Source: Citrobacter arsenatis (GTDB taxonomy: Bacteria; Pseudomonadota; Gammaproteobacteria; Enterobacterales; Enterobacteriaceae). Taken from it: a DNA stretch of 64,000 bases. The number at the start of each line of letters is the position of its first letter. Position 1 is the stretch's first letter. This document shows, piece after piece, positions 1 to 8,211 of this stretch. The stretch is taken from positions 124,001-188,000 of the forward strand of contig NZ_CP037864.1 in NCBI RefSeq assembly GCF_004353845.1, written 5' to 3'. The notes below the pieces were generated by a model. It had not been told where the DNA came from. It saw only the letters and a list, made by a program, of their open reading frames with translations, and ran no database searches. Both the position numbers and the translations under genes were made by a program.

Positions 1-487
1 GAATCTGTTCAACACCGCGCGCCGATTCAATATGGAAGTTCAACCGCAACTGGTATTACTACAGAAGACGTTGCTGTACGTTGAAGGTGTCGGGCGACAG
101 CTCTACCCGCAGTTAGATCTGTGGAAAACGGCCAAGCCTTTCCTCGAGTCCTGGATCAAAGATCAGGTTGGTATTCCGGCACTTGTCAGGGCATTTAAAG
201 AAAAAGCACCGTTCTGGGTCGAAAAAATGCCAGAAATACCTGAACTGGTGTATGACAGTTTGCGCCAGGGCAAATATTTACAGCACAGTGTTGATAAGAT
301 TGCCCGCGAGCTTCACGCGAATCATGTACGCCAGGGACAATCCCGTTATTTATTGGGCATTGGCGCAACATTGTTGCTAAGTGGAACATTCCTGCTGGTA
401 AGTCGTCCTGAGTGGGGGCTTATGCCGGGCTGGTTAATGGCAGGCGGTGTCTTAGCCTGGTTGATCGGTTGGCGCAAAATGCGCTGA
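1..487 (+). CDS. ubiB: UbiB C-terminal part (ubiquinone biosynthesis accessory ATPase), truncated by window edge
   Basis: The open frame enters from the window start (first full codon at 2) and ends at 487, so only the last ~160 residues of a protein normally ~546 long are present. The visible part begins with an LFNTARRFNMEVQPQ stretch typical of UbiB. It ends with two hydrophobic segments (around YLLGIGATLLLSG and GWLMAGGVLAWLIGW), the C-terminal membrane anchor of the family. UbiB is an atypical kinase-like ATPase needed for coenzyme Q synthesis at the inner membrane. The nearest internal ATG is at 32 but is not the start. tatA follows after 78 bases, the usual ubiB-tat arrangement. Confidence 0.95.
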   Translation, partial: NLFNTARRFNMEVQPQLVLLQKTLLYVEGVGRQLYPQLDLWKTAKPFLESWIKDQVGIPALVRAFKEKAPFWVEKMPEIPELVYDSLRQGKYLQHSVDKIARELHANHVRQGQSRYLLGIGATLLLSGTFLLVSRPEWGLMPGWLMAGGVLAWLIGWRKMR

Positions 488-565
488 ATTTTTCATCGCC
501 CAAGGCAGGTCGTGTAACGTATACTACGGCCTTATTAATTCATCATCTATGACAGAGGAACATGT

Positions 566-820
566 ATGGGTGGTATCAGTATTTGGCAGTTGTTGATCAT
601 TGCCGTCATCGTTGTACTGCTATTTGGCACCAAGAAACTCGGCTCCATCGGTTCCGATCTTGGCGCGTCGATTAAAGGCTTCAAAAAAGCGATGGGTGAT
701 GATGAGCCTAAGCAAGATAAAACCAGCCAGGATGCTGATTTTACTGCTAAATCCATCACCGATAAGCAGGGCGAAGTGAAAAAGGAAGACGCCAAAAGCC
801 AAGATAAAGAGCAGGTGTAA
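566..820 (+). CDS. tatA: Twin-arginine translocase subunit TatA
   Basis: An 84-residue protein with one N-terminal membrane helix (residues ~2-20), the FGTKKLG hinge, an amphipathic helix and a charged, lysine-rich tail. This is the TatA architecture, and the first 42 residues look nearly identical to E. coli TatA as I recall it. TatA oligomerises to form the transient passage for folded, cofactor-containing proteins at the inner membrane. FdoG, further along this window, is one such substrate. The tail is about five residues shorter than the E. coli 89. It is first in tatABC, with tatB starting 4 bases after its stop, and has a GAGGA-type ribosome site just upstream. Confidence 0.98.
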   Translation: MGGISIWQLLIIAVIVVLLFGTKKLGSIGSDLGASIKGFKKAMGDDEPKQDKTSQDADFTAKSITDKQGEVKKEDAKSQDKEQV

Positions 821-823
821 TCC

Positions 824-1372
824 GTGTTTGATATCGGTTTTAGCGAACTGTTATTGGTGTTCGTTATCGGCCTCATCGTCCTGGGGCCGCAACGACTACC
901 CGTAGCGGTAAAAACGGTTGCTGGCTGGGTTCGTGCTTTACGTTCCCTGGCGACTACTGTTCAGAATGAACTGACCCAGGAGCTTAAGCTTCAGGAGTTT
1001 CAGGACAGCCTGAAAAAAGTAGAGAAAGCGAGCCTGACAAATCTGACCCCGGAGCTGAAAGCTTCAATGGATGAGCTGCGTGAAGCGGCGGAGTCGATGA
1101 AGCGTTCTTACAGCGTGCACGATCCTGAGAAAGCGAGCGATGAAGCGCACACTATCCATAATCCGGTGGTGAAAGAAGGTGACGCGCAGCGTGAAGGGGT
1201 CACCCCTGCCGCCGCTGAAAACCAGGCCAGTTCGCCGGAGCAAAAACCGGAATCCACGGGTGCTAAAACGCCAGAGCCGACGGAAAACACTTCCGCCACG
1301 TTGATGGATGCAGAAAAGAAAGCTGCCGCACCTGTTGTCGAATCCTCCCCCTCGTCGAGTGATAAACCGTAA
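824..1372 (+). CDS. tatB: Twin-arginine translocase subunit TatB
   Basis: A 182-residue protein starting at GTG, as in E. coli. The N terminus MFDIGFSELLLVFVIGLIVL forms one membrane helix carrying the conserved Glu8 and ends in the Gly21-Pro22 hinge before an amphipathic helix. The C-terminal ~90 residues are polar, rich in Glu, Pro, Ala and Ser, and poorly conserved in the family. TatB works with TatC as the twin-arginine signal receptor. tatC starts 3 bases after the stop, so the genes are probably translationally coupled. Confidence 0.98.
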   Translation: MFDIGFSELLLVFVIGLIVLGPQRLPVAVKTVAGWVRALRSLATTVQNELTQELKLQEFQDSLKKVEKASLTNLTPELKASMDELREAAESMKRSYSVHDPEKASDEAHTIHNPVVKEGDAQREGVTPAAAENQASSPEQKPESTGAKTPEPTENTSATLMDAEKKAAAPVVESSPSSSDKP

Positions 1373-1374
1373 AC

Positions 1375-2166
1375 ATGGCTGTAGAAGATACCCAACCGCT
1401 CATCACGCATCTTATTGAGCTGCGTAAGCGACTCCTGAACTGCATCATTGCGGTAATCGCGATCTTTCTGGCGTTGGTTTACTTTGCCAACGACATTTAC
1501 CATATGGTTGCGGCGCCGCTGATTAAACAGATGCCGCAGGGTGCAACGATGATCGCTACCGATGTGGCCTCACCGTTCTTTACCCCGATCAAGTTGACCT
1601 TCATGGTGTCGCTGATTCTGTCAGCGCCAGTGATCCTCTACCAGGTGTGGGCATTTATTGCGCCTGCTTTGTATAAACATGAACGTCGCCTGGTTGTGCC
1701 GCTGCTGGTCTCCAGTTCGTTGTTGTTCTACATCGGCATGGCATTCGCCTATTTCGTCGTCTTTCCGCTGGCGTTTGGTTTTCTGGCCAACACGGCTCCG
1801 CAAGGCGTGCAGGTCTCGACGGATATTGCCAGCTATCTCAGTTTCGTAATGGCGCTGTTTATGGCTTTTGGTGTCTCTTTTGAGGTTCCGGTCGCCATCG
1901 TGCTGCTATGCTGGATGGGTATTACGACGCCCGATGATTTGCGCAAGAAACGCCCTTACGTTGTGGTGGGTGCATTTGTCGTCGGGATGCTACTGACTCC
2001 GCCAGATGTCTTCTCGCAAACGCTGTTGGCGATACCAATGTACTGCCTATTCGAGGTGGGTGTCTTCTTCTCTCGTTTCTATGTCGGTAAGCGACGTACG
2101 CGAGATGAGGACAACGAGGCTGAAGAAGCAAAAGAAGCCGAAGCCACTGAGAAAACTGAAGAATAA
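1375..2166 (+). CDS. tatC: Twin-arginine translocase subunit TatC
   Basis: A 263-residue polytopic membrane protein with six predicted hydrophobic segments. It has the family N-terminal HLIELRKRLL motif that takes part in signal recognition, and a conserved FxTPIKL segment after the first periplasmic loop. The C-terminal tail is acidic (EDNEAEEAKEAEATEKTEE) and a few residues longer than the K-12 protein (258). TatC is the core receptor for twin-arginine signal peptides. It is last in tatABC and is followed by an inverted repeat before tatD. Confidence 0.98.
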   Translation: MAVEDTQPLITHLIELRKRLLNCIIAVIAIFLALVYFANDIYHMVAAPLIKQMPQGATMIATDVASPFFTPIKLTFMVSLILSAPVILYQVWAFIAPALYKHERRLVVPLLVSSSLLFYIGMAFAYFVVFPLAFGFLANTAPQGVQVSTDIASYLSFVMALFMAFGVSFEVPVAIVLLCWMGITTPDDLRKKRPYVVVGAFVVGMLLTPPDVFSQTLLAIPMYCLFEVGVFFSRFYVGKRRTRDEDNEAEEAKEAEATEKTEE

Positions 2167-2170
2167 ACTC

Positions 2171-2190
2171 AACCGCCCGTCAGGGCGGTT
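2171..2190 (+). terminator. Hairpin between tatC and tatD
   Basis: An 8-bp perfect inverted repeat (AACCGCCC / GGGCGGTT, 2171-2178 and 2183-2190) with a 4-base loop lies just after the tatC stop. Only a weak T-rich run follows (TTGTC), so it is more likely a partial terminator or attenuator than a full stop. tatD expression could come from readthrough. Confidence 0.5.
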
Positions 2191-2207
2191 GTCATATGGG
2201 AGGAAGC

Positions 2208-2990
2208 ATGTTTGACATTGGCGTTAATTTAACCAGTTCACAATTTGCGAAAGACCGGGATGAGGTCGTGGCGCGCGCCTTTGCTGCGGGCGTAAACGGT
2301 ATGCTTCTGACCGGAACAAACCTGCACGAAAGTCAGCAGGCTTTAAAGTTGGCACAGCATTATCCGCATTGCTGGTCCACGGCTGGCGTGCACCCGCATG
2401 ACAGCAGCCAATGGCAATCCTCAACGGAAGACGAGATTATCGCGCTGGCAAACCAGTCGAAGGTAGTCGCTATTGGTGAGTGCGGCCTGGATTTCAATCG
2501 CAATTTCTCCACGCCACACGAGCAGGAACGTGCTTTTGAGGCGCAACTGCGTATTGCTGCTGAACTGCAGATGCCGATTTTCATGCACTGTCGGGATGCC
2601 CATGAGCGTTTTCTGACGTTGCTGGAACCGTGGCTGGACAGCCTGCCTGGCGCGGTGCTGCACTGTTTTACCGGCTCGCGCCAGGAAATGCAGGACTGCG
2701 TGGATCGGGGGCTTTATATCGGCATAACCGGGTGGGTCTGCGATGAGCGCCGGGGGATGGAACTGCGGGAGCTGCTGCCGTTTATTCCGGTAGAAAGACT
2801 GCTGATAGAAACCGATGCGCCTTACCTGCTCCCTCGCGACTTAACGCCTAAACCGACGTCACGGCGCAATGAACCAGCACACCTGCCGCATATTCTTGAG
2901 CGTATTGCCCACTGGCGTGGGGAAGATCCGCAATGGCTGTCAGCAGCCATTGATGCCAACGTCAGAACGCTATTCGAAGTTAGCTTCTAA
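2208..2990 (+). CDS. tatD: TatD family metal-dependent 3'-5' DNase
   Basis: A 260-residue TIM-barrel nuclease of the TatD family. Family motifs are present in order: N-terminal DIGVNLTS, HPHD near residue 65, GECGLDFN (the metal-ligand Glu), FMHCRDA, LHCFTGS and the C-terminal ETDAPYLLPRD. E. coli TatD is an exonuclease linked to repair of oxidised DNA, not to protein export, despite its place behind tatABC. The start at 2208 is chosen because a GGAGG site ends 5 bases before it. The ATG at 2196 lies upstream of that site. It ends 5 bases before the convergent end of rfaH. Confidence 0.96.
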   Translation: MFDIGVNLTSSQFAKDRDEVVARAFAAGVNGMLLTGTNLHESQQALKLAQHYPHCWSTAGVHPHDSSQWQSSTEDEIIALANQSKVVAIGECGLDFNRNFSTPHEQERAFEAQLRIAAELQMPIFMHCRDAHERFLTLLEPWLDSLPGAVLHCFTGSRQEMQDCVDRGLYIGITGWVCDERRGMELRELLPFIPVERLLIETDAPYLLPRDLTPKPTSRRNEPAHLPHILERIAHWRGEDPQWLSAAIDANVRTLFEVSF

Positions 2991-2995
2991 ACGCC

Positions 2996-3484
2996 TTATA
3001 TTTTTCGAAAACCGGTATTTTTCACGCTCTGCTTAATCTCTTTATTCAACAGGTTAAGCAGCAGCATGGAACGCGCTTCGCCATCCGGTTCGGTGAAGAT
3101 TGCCTTTAGCCCCTCAAACGCCCCTTCGGTGATAATCACACTGTCCCCTGGCTGAGGGGTTTGTGGGTCAACAATACCTTCAGGCTTGTAGATAGAAAGC
3201 TGGTGAATAACGGGAGAAGGGACGGTTGCAGGCGTCGCGCCAAAACGGACGAAATGGCTGACCCCACGCGTGGCGTTGATGGTGGTGGTGTGGATCACTT
3301 CCGGGTCGAACTCGACAAACATGTAATTAGGGAATAGTGGTTCACTGACTGTGGTACGTTTACCGCGCACTATTTTTTCCAGGGTGATCATAGGCGTCAG
3401 GCAGTTCACCGCCTGTCTTTCCAGGTGTTCCTGGGCTCGCTGAAGTTGCCCACGTTTGCAGTACAGTAAATACCAGGATTGCAT
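2996..3484 (-). CDS. rfaH: Transcription antitermination factor RfaH
   Basis: A 162-residue NusG paralogue, the same length as E. coli RfaH. The N-terminal NGN domain begins MQSWYLLYCKRGQLQRAQEHLERQ. A linker rich in Pro and Thr leads to the C-terminal domain containing PGDSVIITEGAFEGLKAIF, which switches from alpha-hairpin to KOW beta-barrel. RfaH is recruited at ops sites and couples transcription with translation of LPS-core, capsule and other long horizontally acquired operons. No ops element was noticed in this window. It converges on tatD with almost no spacer. Confidence 0.97.
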   Translation of the reverse strand: MQSWYLLYCKRGQLQRAQEHLERQAVNCLTPMITLEKIVRGKRTTVSEPLFPNYMFVEFDPEVIHTTTINATRGVSHFVRFGATPATVPSPVIHQLSIYKPEGIVDPQTPQPGDSVIITEGAFEGLKAIFTEPDGEARSMLLLNLLNKEIKQSVKNTGFRKI

Positions 3485-3688
3485 AATAACTCTTATCCGC
3501 TTGTTCTGAGCGCCAGCATAGCAAAAGCCATGAGTTAAGTTAATTATACCCGCCTCAAAGAAGGCTGAAACCCAATGGATATATACTGCCAGCGCTTATA
3601 TGTATCGCCAGAGTTCACGCTAATTTAACAAAAATACAGCATCACAATGATGAACGCCGTATAATGAAGCGCTTACGAAGAGGCCACA

Positions 3689-5182
3689 ATGGACGCCATG
3701 AAATATCACGATTTACGCGACTTCCTGACGCTGCTTGAACAGCAGGGCGAGCTCAAACGCATTTCGCTTGAGGTGGATCCCCACCTGGAAATTACTGAAA
3801 TTGCCGATCGCACCCTGCGTGCCGGTGGGCCTGCGTTACTGTTTGAGAATCCTAAAGGCTATTCAATGCCGGTGCTGTGTAACCTGTTTGGTACACCAAA
3901 GCGTGTGGCGATGGGGATGGGGCAAGAAGATGTCTCGGCGCTACGGGAAGTCGGTAAACTGTTGGCATTTTTGAAAGAGCCAGAGCCACCGAAAGGATTC
4001 CGCGATCTGTTTGATAAGCTGCCGCAGTTTAAGCAGGTGTTGAACATGCCGACTAAGCGGTTGCGCGGTGCGCCTTGCCAGCAAAAAATTTACTCAGGCG
4101 ATGACGTCGATTTAAACCGCATTCCTATTATGACCTGCTGGCCGGAAGATGCCGCGCCGCTGATTACCTGGGGGCTAACCGTAACGCGTGGCCCGCATAA
4201 AGAGCGGCAGAATCTGGGCATCTATCGTCAGCAGTTGATTGGCAAAAACAAGCTCATTATGCGCTGGTTGTCCCATCGCGGCGGCGCGCTCGATTATCAG
4301 GAGTGGTGTGCGGCGCATCCGGGTGAACGTTTCCCGGTTTCTGTAGCGTTAGGGGCAGATCCTGCGACCATTCTGGGGGCCGTGACGCCGGTTCCTGACA
4401 CATTATCCGAGTACGCCTTTGCCGGGCTGTTGCGCGGCACTAAGACCGAAGTGGTCAAATGTATTTCCAACGATCTGGAAGTGCCTGCCAGCGCTGAAAT
4501 CGTGCTGGAAGGGTATATCGAACCGGGTGAGTTGGCCCCGGAAGGGCCGTATGGCGATCATACCGGCTACTACAACGAAGTAGATAGCTTTCCGGTCTTT
4601 ACCGTTACGCATATTACCCAGCGTGAAGATGCGATTTATCACTCTACCTATACCGGACGCCCACCTGATGAGCCCGCGGTACTCGGTGTGGCGCTGAATG
4701 AAGTTTTCGTGCCTATTCTGCAAAAGCAGTTTCCGGAAATCGTCGATTTTTATCTGCCTCCGGAAGGCTGTTCATATCGTCTGGCCGTAGTGACGATGAA
4801 AAAACAGTACGCTGGTCATGCCAAACGCGTCATGATGGGTGTCTGGTCGTTTTTGCGCCAGTTTATGTACACCAAATTTGTTATTGTCTGCGATGATGAC
4901 GTTAACGCACGCGACTGGAATGATGTGATTTGGGCAATTACTACCCGTATGGACCCGGCCCGGGATACGGTACTGGTAGAGAATACGCCAATTGATTACC
5001 TGGACTTTGCCTCGCCGGTTTCCGGTCTTGGTTCAAAAATGGGGCTGGATGCCACAAATAAATGGCCGGGCGAAACCCAGCGCGAATGGGGACGTCCTAT
5101 TAAAAAAGATCCTGAAGTAACTGCGCGCATTGACGCAATTTGGGATGAACTGGCCATCTTTAATGACGGCAAAAGCGCCTGA
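3689..5182 (+). CDS. ubiD: 3-octaprenyl-4-hydroxybenzoate carboxy-lyase UbiD
   Basis: A 497-residue prenylated-FMN-dependent decarboxylase, exactly the K-12 length. It removes the carboxyl group of 3-octaprenyl-4-hydroxybenzoate in ubiquinone synthesis and needs the cofactor made by UbiX. The sequence is close to E. coli UbiD throughout, including MDAMKYHDLRDFLTLLEQQG at the start, LEGYIEPGELAPEGPYGDHTGYY around the active-site Glu-Arg-Glu region, and the end DELAIFNDGKSA. The ATG at 3689 is chosen over the one at 3698 from family length and a GAAGAGG site upstream. fre follows after 40 bases. Confidence 0.98.
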   Translation: MDAMKYHDLRDFLTLLEQQGELKRISLEVDPHLEITEIADRTLRAGGPALLFENPKGYSMPVLCNLFGTPKRVAMGMGQEDVSALREVGKLLAFLKEPEPPKGFRDLFDKLPQFKQVLNMPTKRLRGAPCQQKIYSGDDVDLNRIPIMTCWPEDAAPLITWGLTVTRGPHKERQNLGIYRQQLIGKNKLIMRWLSHRGGALDYQEWCAAHPGERFPVSVALGADPATILGAVTPVPDTLSEYAFAGLLRGTKTEVVKCISNDLEVPASAEIVLEGYIEPGELAPEGPYGDHTGYYNEVDSFPVFTVTHITQREDAIYHSTYTGRPPDEPAVLGVALNEVFVPILQKQFPEIVDFYLPPEGCSYRLAVVTMKKQYAGHAKRVMMGVWSFLRQFMYTKFVIVCDDDVNARDWNDVIWAITTRMDPARDTVLVENTPIDYLDFASPVSGLGSKMGLDATNKWPGETQREWGRPIKKDPEVTARIDAIWDELAIFNDGKSA

Positions 5183-5222
5183 GGCGCGATCGTTTTGCCT
5201 ATTGATCCGACAGAGAGAGCGC

Positions 5223-5924
5223 ATGACAACCTTAAGCTGTAAAGTGACCTCGGTAGAAGCTATCACTGACACCGTATATCGCGTTCGTTTAGTGCCAGAC
5301 GCGGCGTTTTCCTTTCGTGCTGGCCAGTATTTAATGGTCGTGATGGACGAAAGGGATAAGCGTCCGTTCTCCATGGCATCAACGCCGGACGAGCAAGGAT
5401 TCATTGAGCTGCACGTTGGCGCCTCTGAGCTAAATCTTTATGCCATGGCCGTGATGGACCGCATTCTGAAAGACCGGGAAATCAAGGTCGACATTCCGCA
5501 TGGCGAAGCCTGGCTGCGCGATGAAGACGATCGCCCGCTGATCCTGATTGCCGGTGGTACAGGGTTCTCTTACGTGCGTTCTATTCTGCTTACCGCGCTG
5601 GCGCGCAATCCAAACCGCGATATCACCATTTACTGGGGCGGGCGCGAAGAGAAGCATCTCTACGATCTCTCAGAGCTGGAAGCGCTGTCAGTGAACCACC
5701 CGAATCTGCGCGTTGAGCCAGTGGTGGAACAGCCTGAAGACGGCTGGCGTGGTCGTACGGGAACCGTGTTAACGGCAGTATTGCAGGATTACGGCACCCT
5801 GGCGGAGCATGATATCTACATTGCCGGTCGTTTTGAAATGGCCAAAATCGCGCGCGACCTGTTCTGTAATGAGCGCAGTGCGCGTGAAGATCGCCTGTTT
5901 GGCGACGCTTTCGCGTTCATTTAA
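5223..5924 (+). CDS. fre: NAD(P)H-flavin reductase Fre
   Basis: A 233-residue ferredoxin-NADP reductase family protein. It reduces free riboflavin, FMN or FAD with NADPH or NADH and supplies electrons to ribonucleotide reductase activation and iron release. The flavin-binding motif RPFSMAS (~residues 46-52) and the nucleotide-binding GGTGFSYVRSI segment are visible. The YIAGRFEMAKIARDLF C-terminal segment completes the fold. The start at 5223 (MTTLSCKVTSVEAI) matches the family length and has GAGAGAG upstream. An in-frame upstream extension overlaps the end of ubiD and is not used. Confidence 0.97.
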   Translation: MTTLSCKVTSVEAITDTVYRVRLVPDAAFSFRAGQYLMVVMDERDKRPFSMASTPDEQGFIELHVGASELNLYAMAVMDRILKDREIKVDIPHGEAWLRDEDDRPLILIAGGTGFSYVRSILLTALARNPNRDITIYWGGREEKHLYDLSELEALSVNHPNLRVEPVVEQPEDGWRGRTGTVLTAVLQDYGTLAEHDIYIAGRFEMAKIARDLFCNERSAREDRLFGDAFAFI

Positions 5925-5930
5925 GCGCTG

Positions 5931-5953
5931 TGCGCCGGAGCCCTTCCGGCGCA
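5931..5953 (+). terminator. GC-rich hairpin after fre
   Basis: A 9-bp perfect inverted repeat (TGCGCCGGA / TCCGGCGCA) with a 5-base loop sits 7 bases after the fre stop. No T-run follows, so it may be an mRNA-end stabilising structure or a degenerate REP rather than an intrinsic terminator. Confidence 0.5.
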
Positions 5954-6025
5954 TCCATTACCAACCTTACTTCTTCTGACAGGGTGCAAGCCCGGTCTCA
6001 CTGTCCCTCTTTTTTCAACACATTT

Positions 6026-6104
6026 TTTAGTAAACATGTTTTTCCTATCTATTAATCATAAAACTTAGCTTTTGTGACAAGTCTCTTTTTGTTTAGTAAA
6101 CAAA
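6026..6104 (+). promoter_or_regulatory. Promoter with two operator-like repeats upstream of the ROK kinase-LacI pair
   Basis: TTTAGTAAACA occurs twice, at 6026-6036 and 6092-6102, 66 bases apart. The second copy lies inside a perfect 17-base palindrome, TTTGTTTA-G-TAAACAAA (6088-6104). It overlaps a plausible -10 (TAGTAA, 6094-6099) spaced 16 bases from a -35-like TTGTGA (6072-6077). Odd-centred palindromes of this size are normal for LacI-family repressors, and the divergon contains such a regulator (7077-8057). Inferred: autoregulatory operators, possibly looping. No binding is shown by the sequence alone. Confidence 0.55.
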
Positions 6105-6154
6105 GTTGGCAAACTACACAGCATCATATTGCGAGGCGCAAACGGGGGAAAACC

Positions 6155-7069
6155 ATGAGGCTCGGACTGGATATCGGCGGGACTAAAATTGAAGCGGTGG
6201 TGATTGATACTGCGGGTGAAATTGTTTACCGCGAGCGATGCGCGACGCCAAAGCAGAGTTACGGTAATTTTTTCCAGGCCGTGACGGAGATGGTTGCTAA
6301 GGCAAGGCTGGCCGTTAATCAGCCTTTGTCGGTGGGTATCGGGGTGCCTGGTGCGGTGGATAGCGAAGGTTTGATTAAGAATTCGAACATCCTGGTGCTC
6401 AATCAACAGGCCTTTGCGCAAGACCTTGAGCGAGCATTAGGAATGCCGGTGCCGGTTACCAATGATGCCAACTGCTTTACCCTGTCAGAAGCAATGGACG
6501 GTAGTGGGCGTGGGCATAGCGTGGTATTTGGCGTGATCCTCGGTACCGGATGCGGTGGCGGAGTATGCATCGATAACCGATTGATTTCCGGCCCTAACGC
6601 CTGCGCAGGCGAGTGGGGGCATAATGCATTGCCGCGCTACCACGAATCTCGGGACGGGGCTGGAGTGGCATGCTATTGCGGACAGTTGAACTGTATTGAG
6701 AGCTTTATTTCCGGTAGCGGCCTGGAACGCCAGTATTTGAATCACACCGCGCAACATGCGGGTGTGCCACTAATTATGCAGCGAGTAGAATCGGGTGATG
6801 CAGACGCCTGTCTGTTATGGGAACGCTATTGCGATCAACTGGCGCGCGCGTTGGCAAGCATTGTGAATACGCTCGATCCCGATGTTATCGTGCTGGGTGG
6901 TGGAGTATCCAATATCGATTTACTGTACTCAGGCTTGCAGGGGCGAGTGGCGCAGTACGTATTTGGTAAACAGTGCCGCACGCCGATCGTTCGGGCCCGC
7001 CACGGCGACAGCAGCGGGGTACGCGGCGCGGCCTGGCTGGGGGCACAACAAGCCAGCGTAAATCAATGA
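6155..7069 (+). CDS. ROK family sugar kinase (Mak/NagK-like fructokinase type)
   Basis: A 304-residue ROK kinase. Seen: N-terminal phosphate loop LDIGGTK (residues 6-11), catalytic Asp104 in TNDANC, GTGCGGGV, EWGHN (Glu153, His156) and the zinc-binding CYCGQLNCIES with Cys173, Cys175 and Cys180. The C-terminal part ends HGDSSGVRGAAWL. It resembles E. coli Mak (fructokinase/mannokinase), so phosphorylation of a free hexose or N-acetylhexosamine is likely, but the substrate cannot be read from sequence. The ATG at 6155 has a GGGGGA site 5 bases upstream; the longer upstream reading has none and would run through the operator. A LacI-type regulator follows after 7 bases. The pair is not present between fre and fadA in K-12 as I recall. 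Confidence 0.88.
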   Translation: MRLGLDIGGTKIEAVVIDTAGEIVYRERCATPKQSYGNFFQAVTEMVAKARLAVNQPLSVGIGVPGAVDSEGLIKNSNILVLNQQAFAQDLERALGMPVPVTNDANCFTLSEAMDGSGRGHSVVFGVILGTGCGGGVCIDNRLISGPNACAGEWGHNALPRYHESRDGAGVACYCGQLNCIESFISGSGLERQYLNHTAQHAGVPLIMQRVESGDADACLLWERYCDQLARALASIVNTLDPDVIVLGGGVSNIDLLYSGLQGRVAQYVFGKQCRTPIVRARHGDSSGVRGAAWLGAQQASVNQ

Positions 7070-7076
7070 GAGTGAA

Positions 7077-8057
7077 ATGACGAAACCTATACGTATCAGA
7101 GATATTGCCGAAGCTTGTGGGGTTTCGGTTGGTGCTGTTTCTCGCGCCCTGAAAGGGCAGCCGGGGCTGCGTGAAGATACCCGGTTGCGCATTATTTCAG
7201 TGGCGCAGCAGCGGGGTTATGATTTTTCTCGCCTGCGCGCTGACAAAATCAAACGCGTCCTGTTTTTACTGCATCGTCAGCACAATATCAGCCGGGCTTT
7301 ACCGTTTTACTCTCAACTGTTGCTGGGCATAGAAGATGGTTGTCGCGAAAACGGGATTGCGCTGAGTTTTCTCTCAGTTGGCCCAGGTGATGCAGTAAGC
7401 GAGCAGGTACTGCTGCATCAGCCTGATGCGCTGATCTGCGCGGGATTTTTTGAGCCTGAGTTGCTTGGGCTGTTACAACAGATGAAATTGCCATTGGTGC
7501 TGGTGGACCTTTGGGCGCCAGGCTTGCCCTGTGTGAATCCGGACAATACCCAGGGCGGTTATCTGGCCACGCAACATCTGATTGCGCAAGGGCGCAGCCG
7601 CATTGCTTTTCTTGCCAGTACGCTCGCGCACTACAGCATCCGTCAGCGCGAGAAGGGTTACCGTCAGGCATTGTATGAGGCCCGTTTGCTGATGCCGCCA
7701 GAGTATGAAGCCATTGCGCCGCCGCTGCTGGATACCGAGCAATCTTTGGTGGAGGCGGTGAATGAATTGCTCAGTCTGCCAGAGCCGCCCGACGCTATTT
7801 TTGCCTATAACGATGCGGCAGCGCTGGTTGTTCAACGGGTGTGTGCGCAGCAGGGTATACGTATCCCGGAAGATCTTGCGCTGGTTGGGTTTGATGATAT
7901 CGATGCTGCGGCCTGGTCACATCCACCACTCACCACCATTGCGGTTGATAAACAACAATTGGGGCGTGAAGCGCTGCGTTTATTGCTGGAAGAAAATCAG
8001 GAAGAGAATCTGCTGTTGCCGGTGCAGTTAGTGGTACGTGGTAGTTCGGGAAAATAA
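7077..8057 (+). CDS. LacI family transcriptional regulator
   Basis: A 326-residue repressor-type protein with an N-terminal helix-turn-helix (residues ~6-25, IRDIAEACGVSVGAVSRALK) and the family hinge. A periplasmic-binding-protein-like effector domain follows, with characteristic FAYNDAAALVVQRV and LVGFDDIDAAAWSHPPLTTI segments near the end. It starts 7 bases after the ROK kinase and is surely cotranscribed with it. Inferred: it controls its own operon through the palindrome at 6088-6104 and responds to the kinase substrate or product. No transporter is linked, so the effector is unknown. Confidence 0.9.
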   Translation: MTKPIRIRDIAEACGVSVGAVSRALKGQPGLREDTRLRIISVAQQRGYDFSRLRADKIKRVLFLLHRQHNISRALPFYSQLLLGIEDGCRENGIALSFLSVGPGDAVSEQVLLHQPDALICAGFFEPELLGLLQQMKLPLVLVDLWAPGLPCVNPDNTQGGYLATQHLIAQGRSRIAFLASTLAHYSIRQREKGYRQALYEARLLMPPEYEAIAPPLLDTEQSLVEAVNELLSLPEPPDAIFAYNDAAALVVQRVCAQQGIRIPEDLALVGFDDIDAAAWSHPPLTTIAVDKQQLGREALRLLLEENQEENLLLPVQLVVRGSSGK

Positions 8058-8080
8058 AAAACCCGCCCCTGACAGGCGGG
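8055..8080 (-). terminator. Intrinsic terminator for fadBA (reverse strand)
   Basis: CCCGCC / GGCGGG arms at 8062-8067 and 8075-8080 are followed, reading the reverse strand, by a run of six T (A-run 8055-8061 on the forward strand). It fits a terminator at the end of the leftward fadBA transcript. The same hairpin may also cap the convergent LacI transcript. Confidence 0.6.
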
Positions 8081-8118
8081 AAGAACGGCAACTAAATTGT
8101 TATACAATGGCATTTGTG

Positions 8119-8196
8119 TTGTAGGCCGGATAAGACGCATCAGCGTCGCCATCCGGCATAGTCGCCGGGGGCGCTTCGCTTGCCCGGCCTACAATA
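8119..8196. repeat. REP/BIME palindromic repeats
   Basis: Two facing copies of the enterobacterial REP motif: GTAGGCCGGATAAG...CGCCATCCGGCA, then CGGGGGCGC..GCCCGGCCTACA. They form a BIME between the convergent LacI gene and fadA. Similar elements occur at 21.5, 29.1, 32.4 and 62.7 kb. Likely roles are mRNA-end protection or gyrase/IHF binding; they are typical extragenic repeats, not genes. Confidence 0.85.
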
Positions 8197-8211
8197 AGTC
8201 ACATGCTTTGA

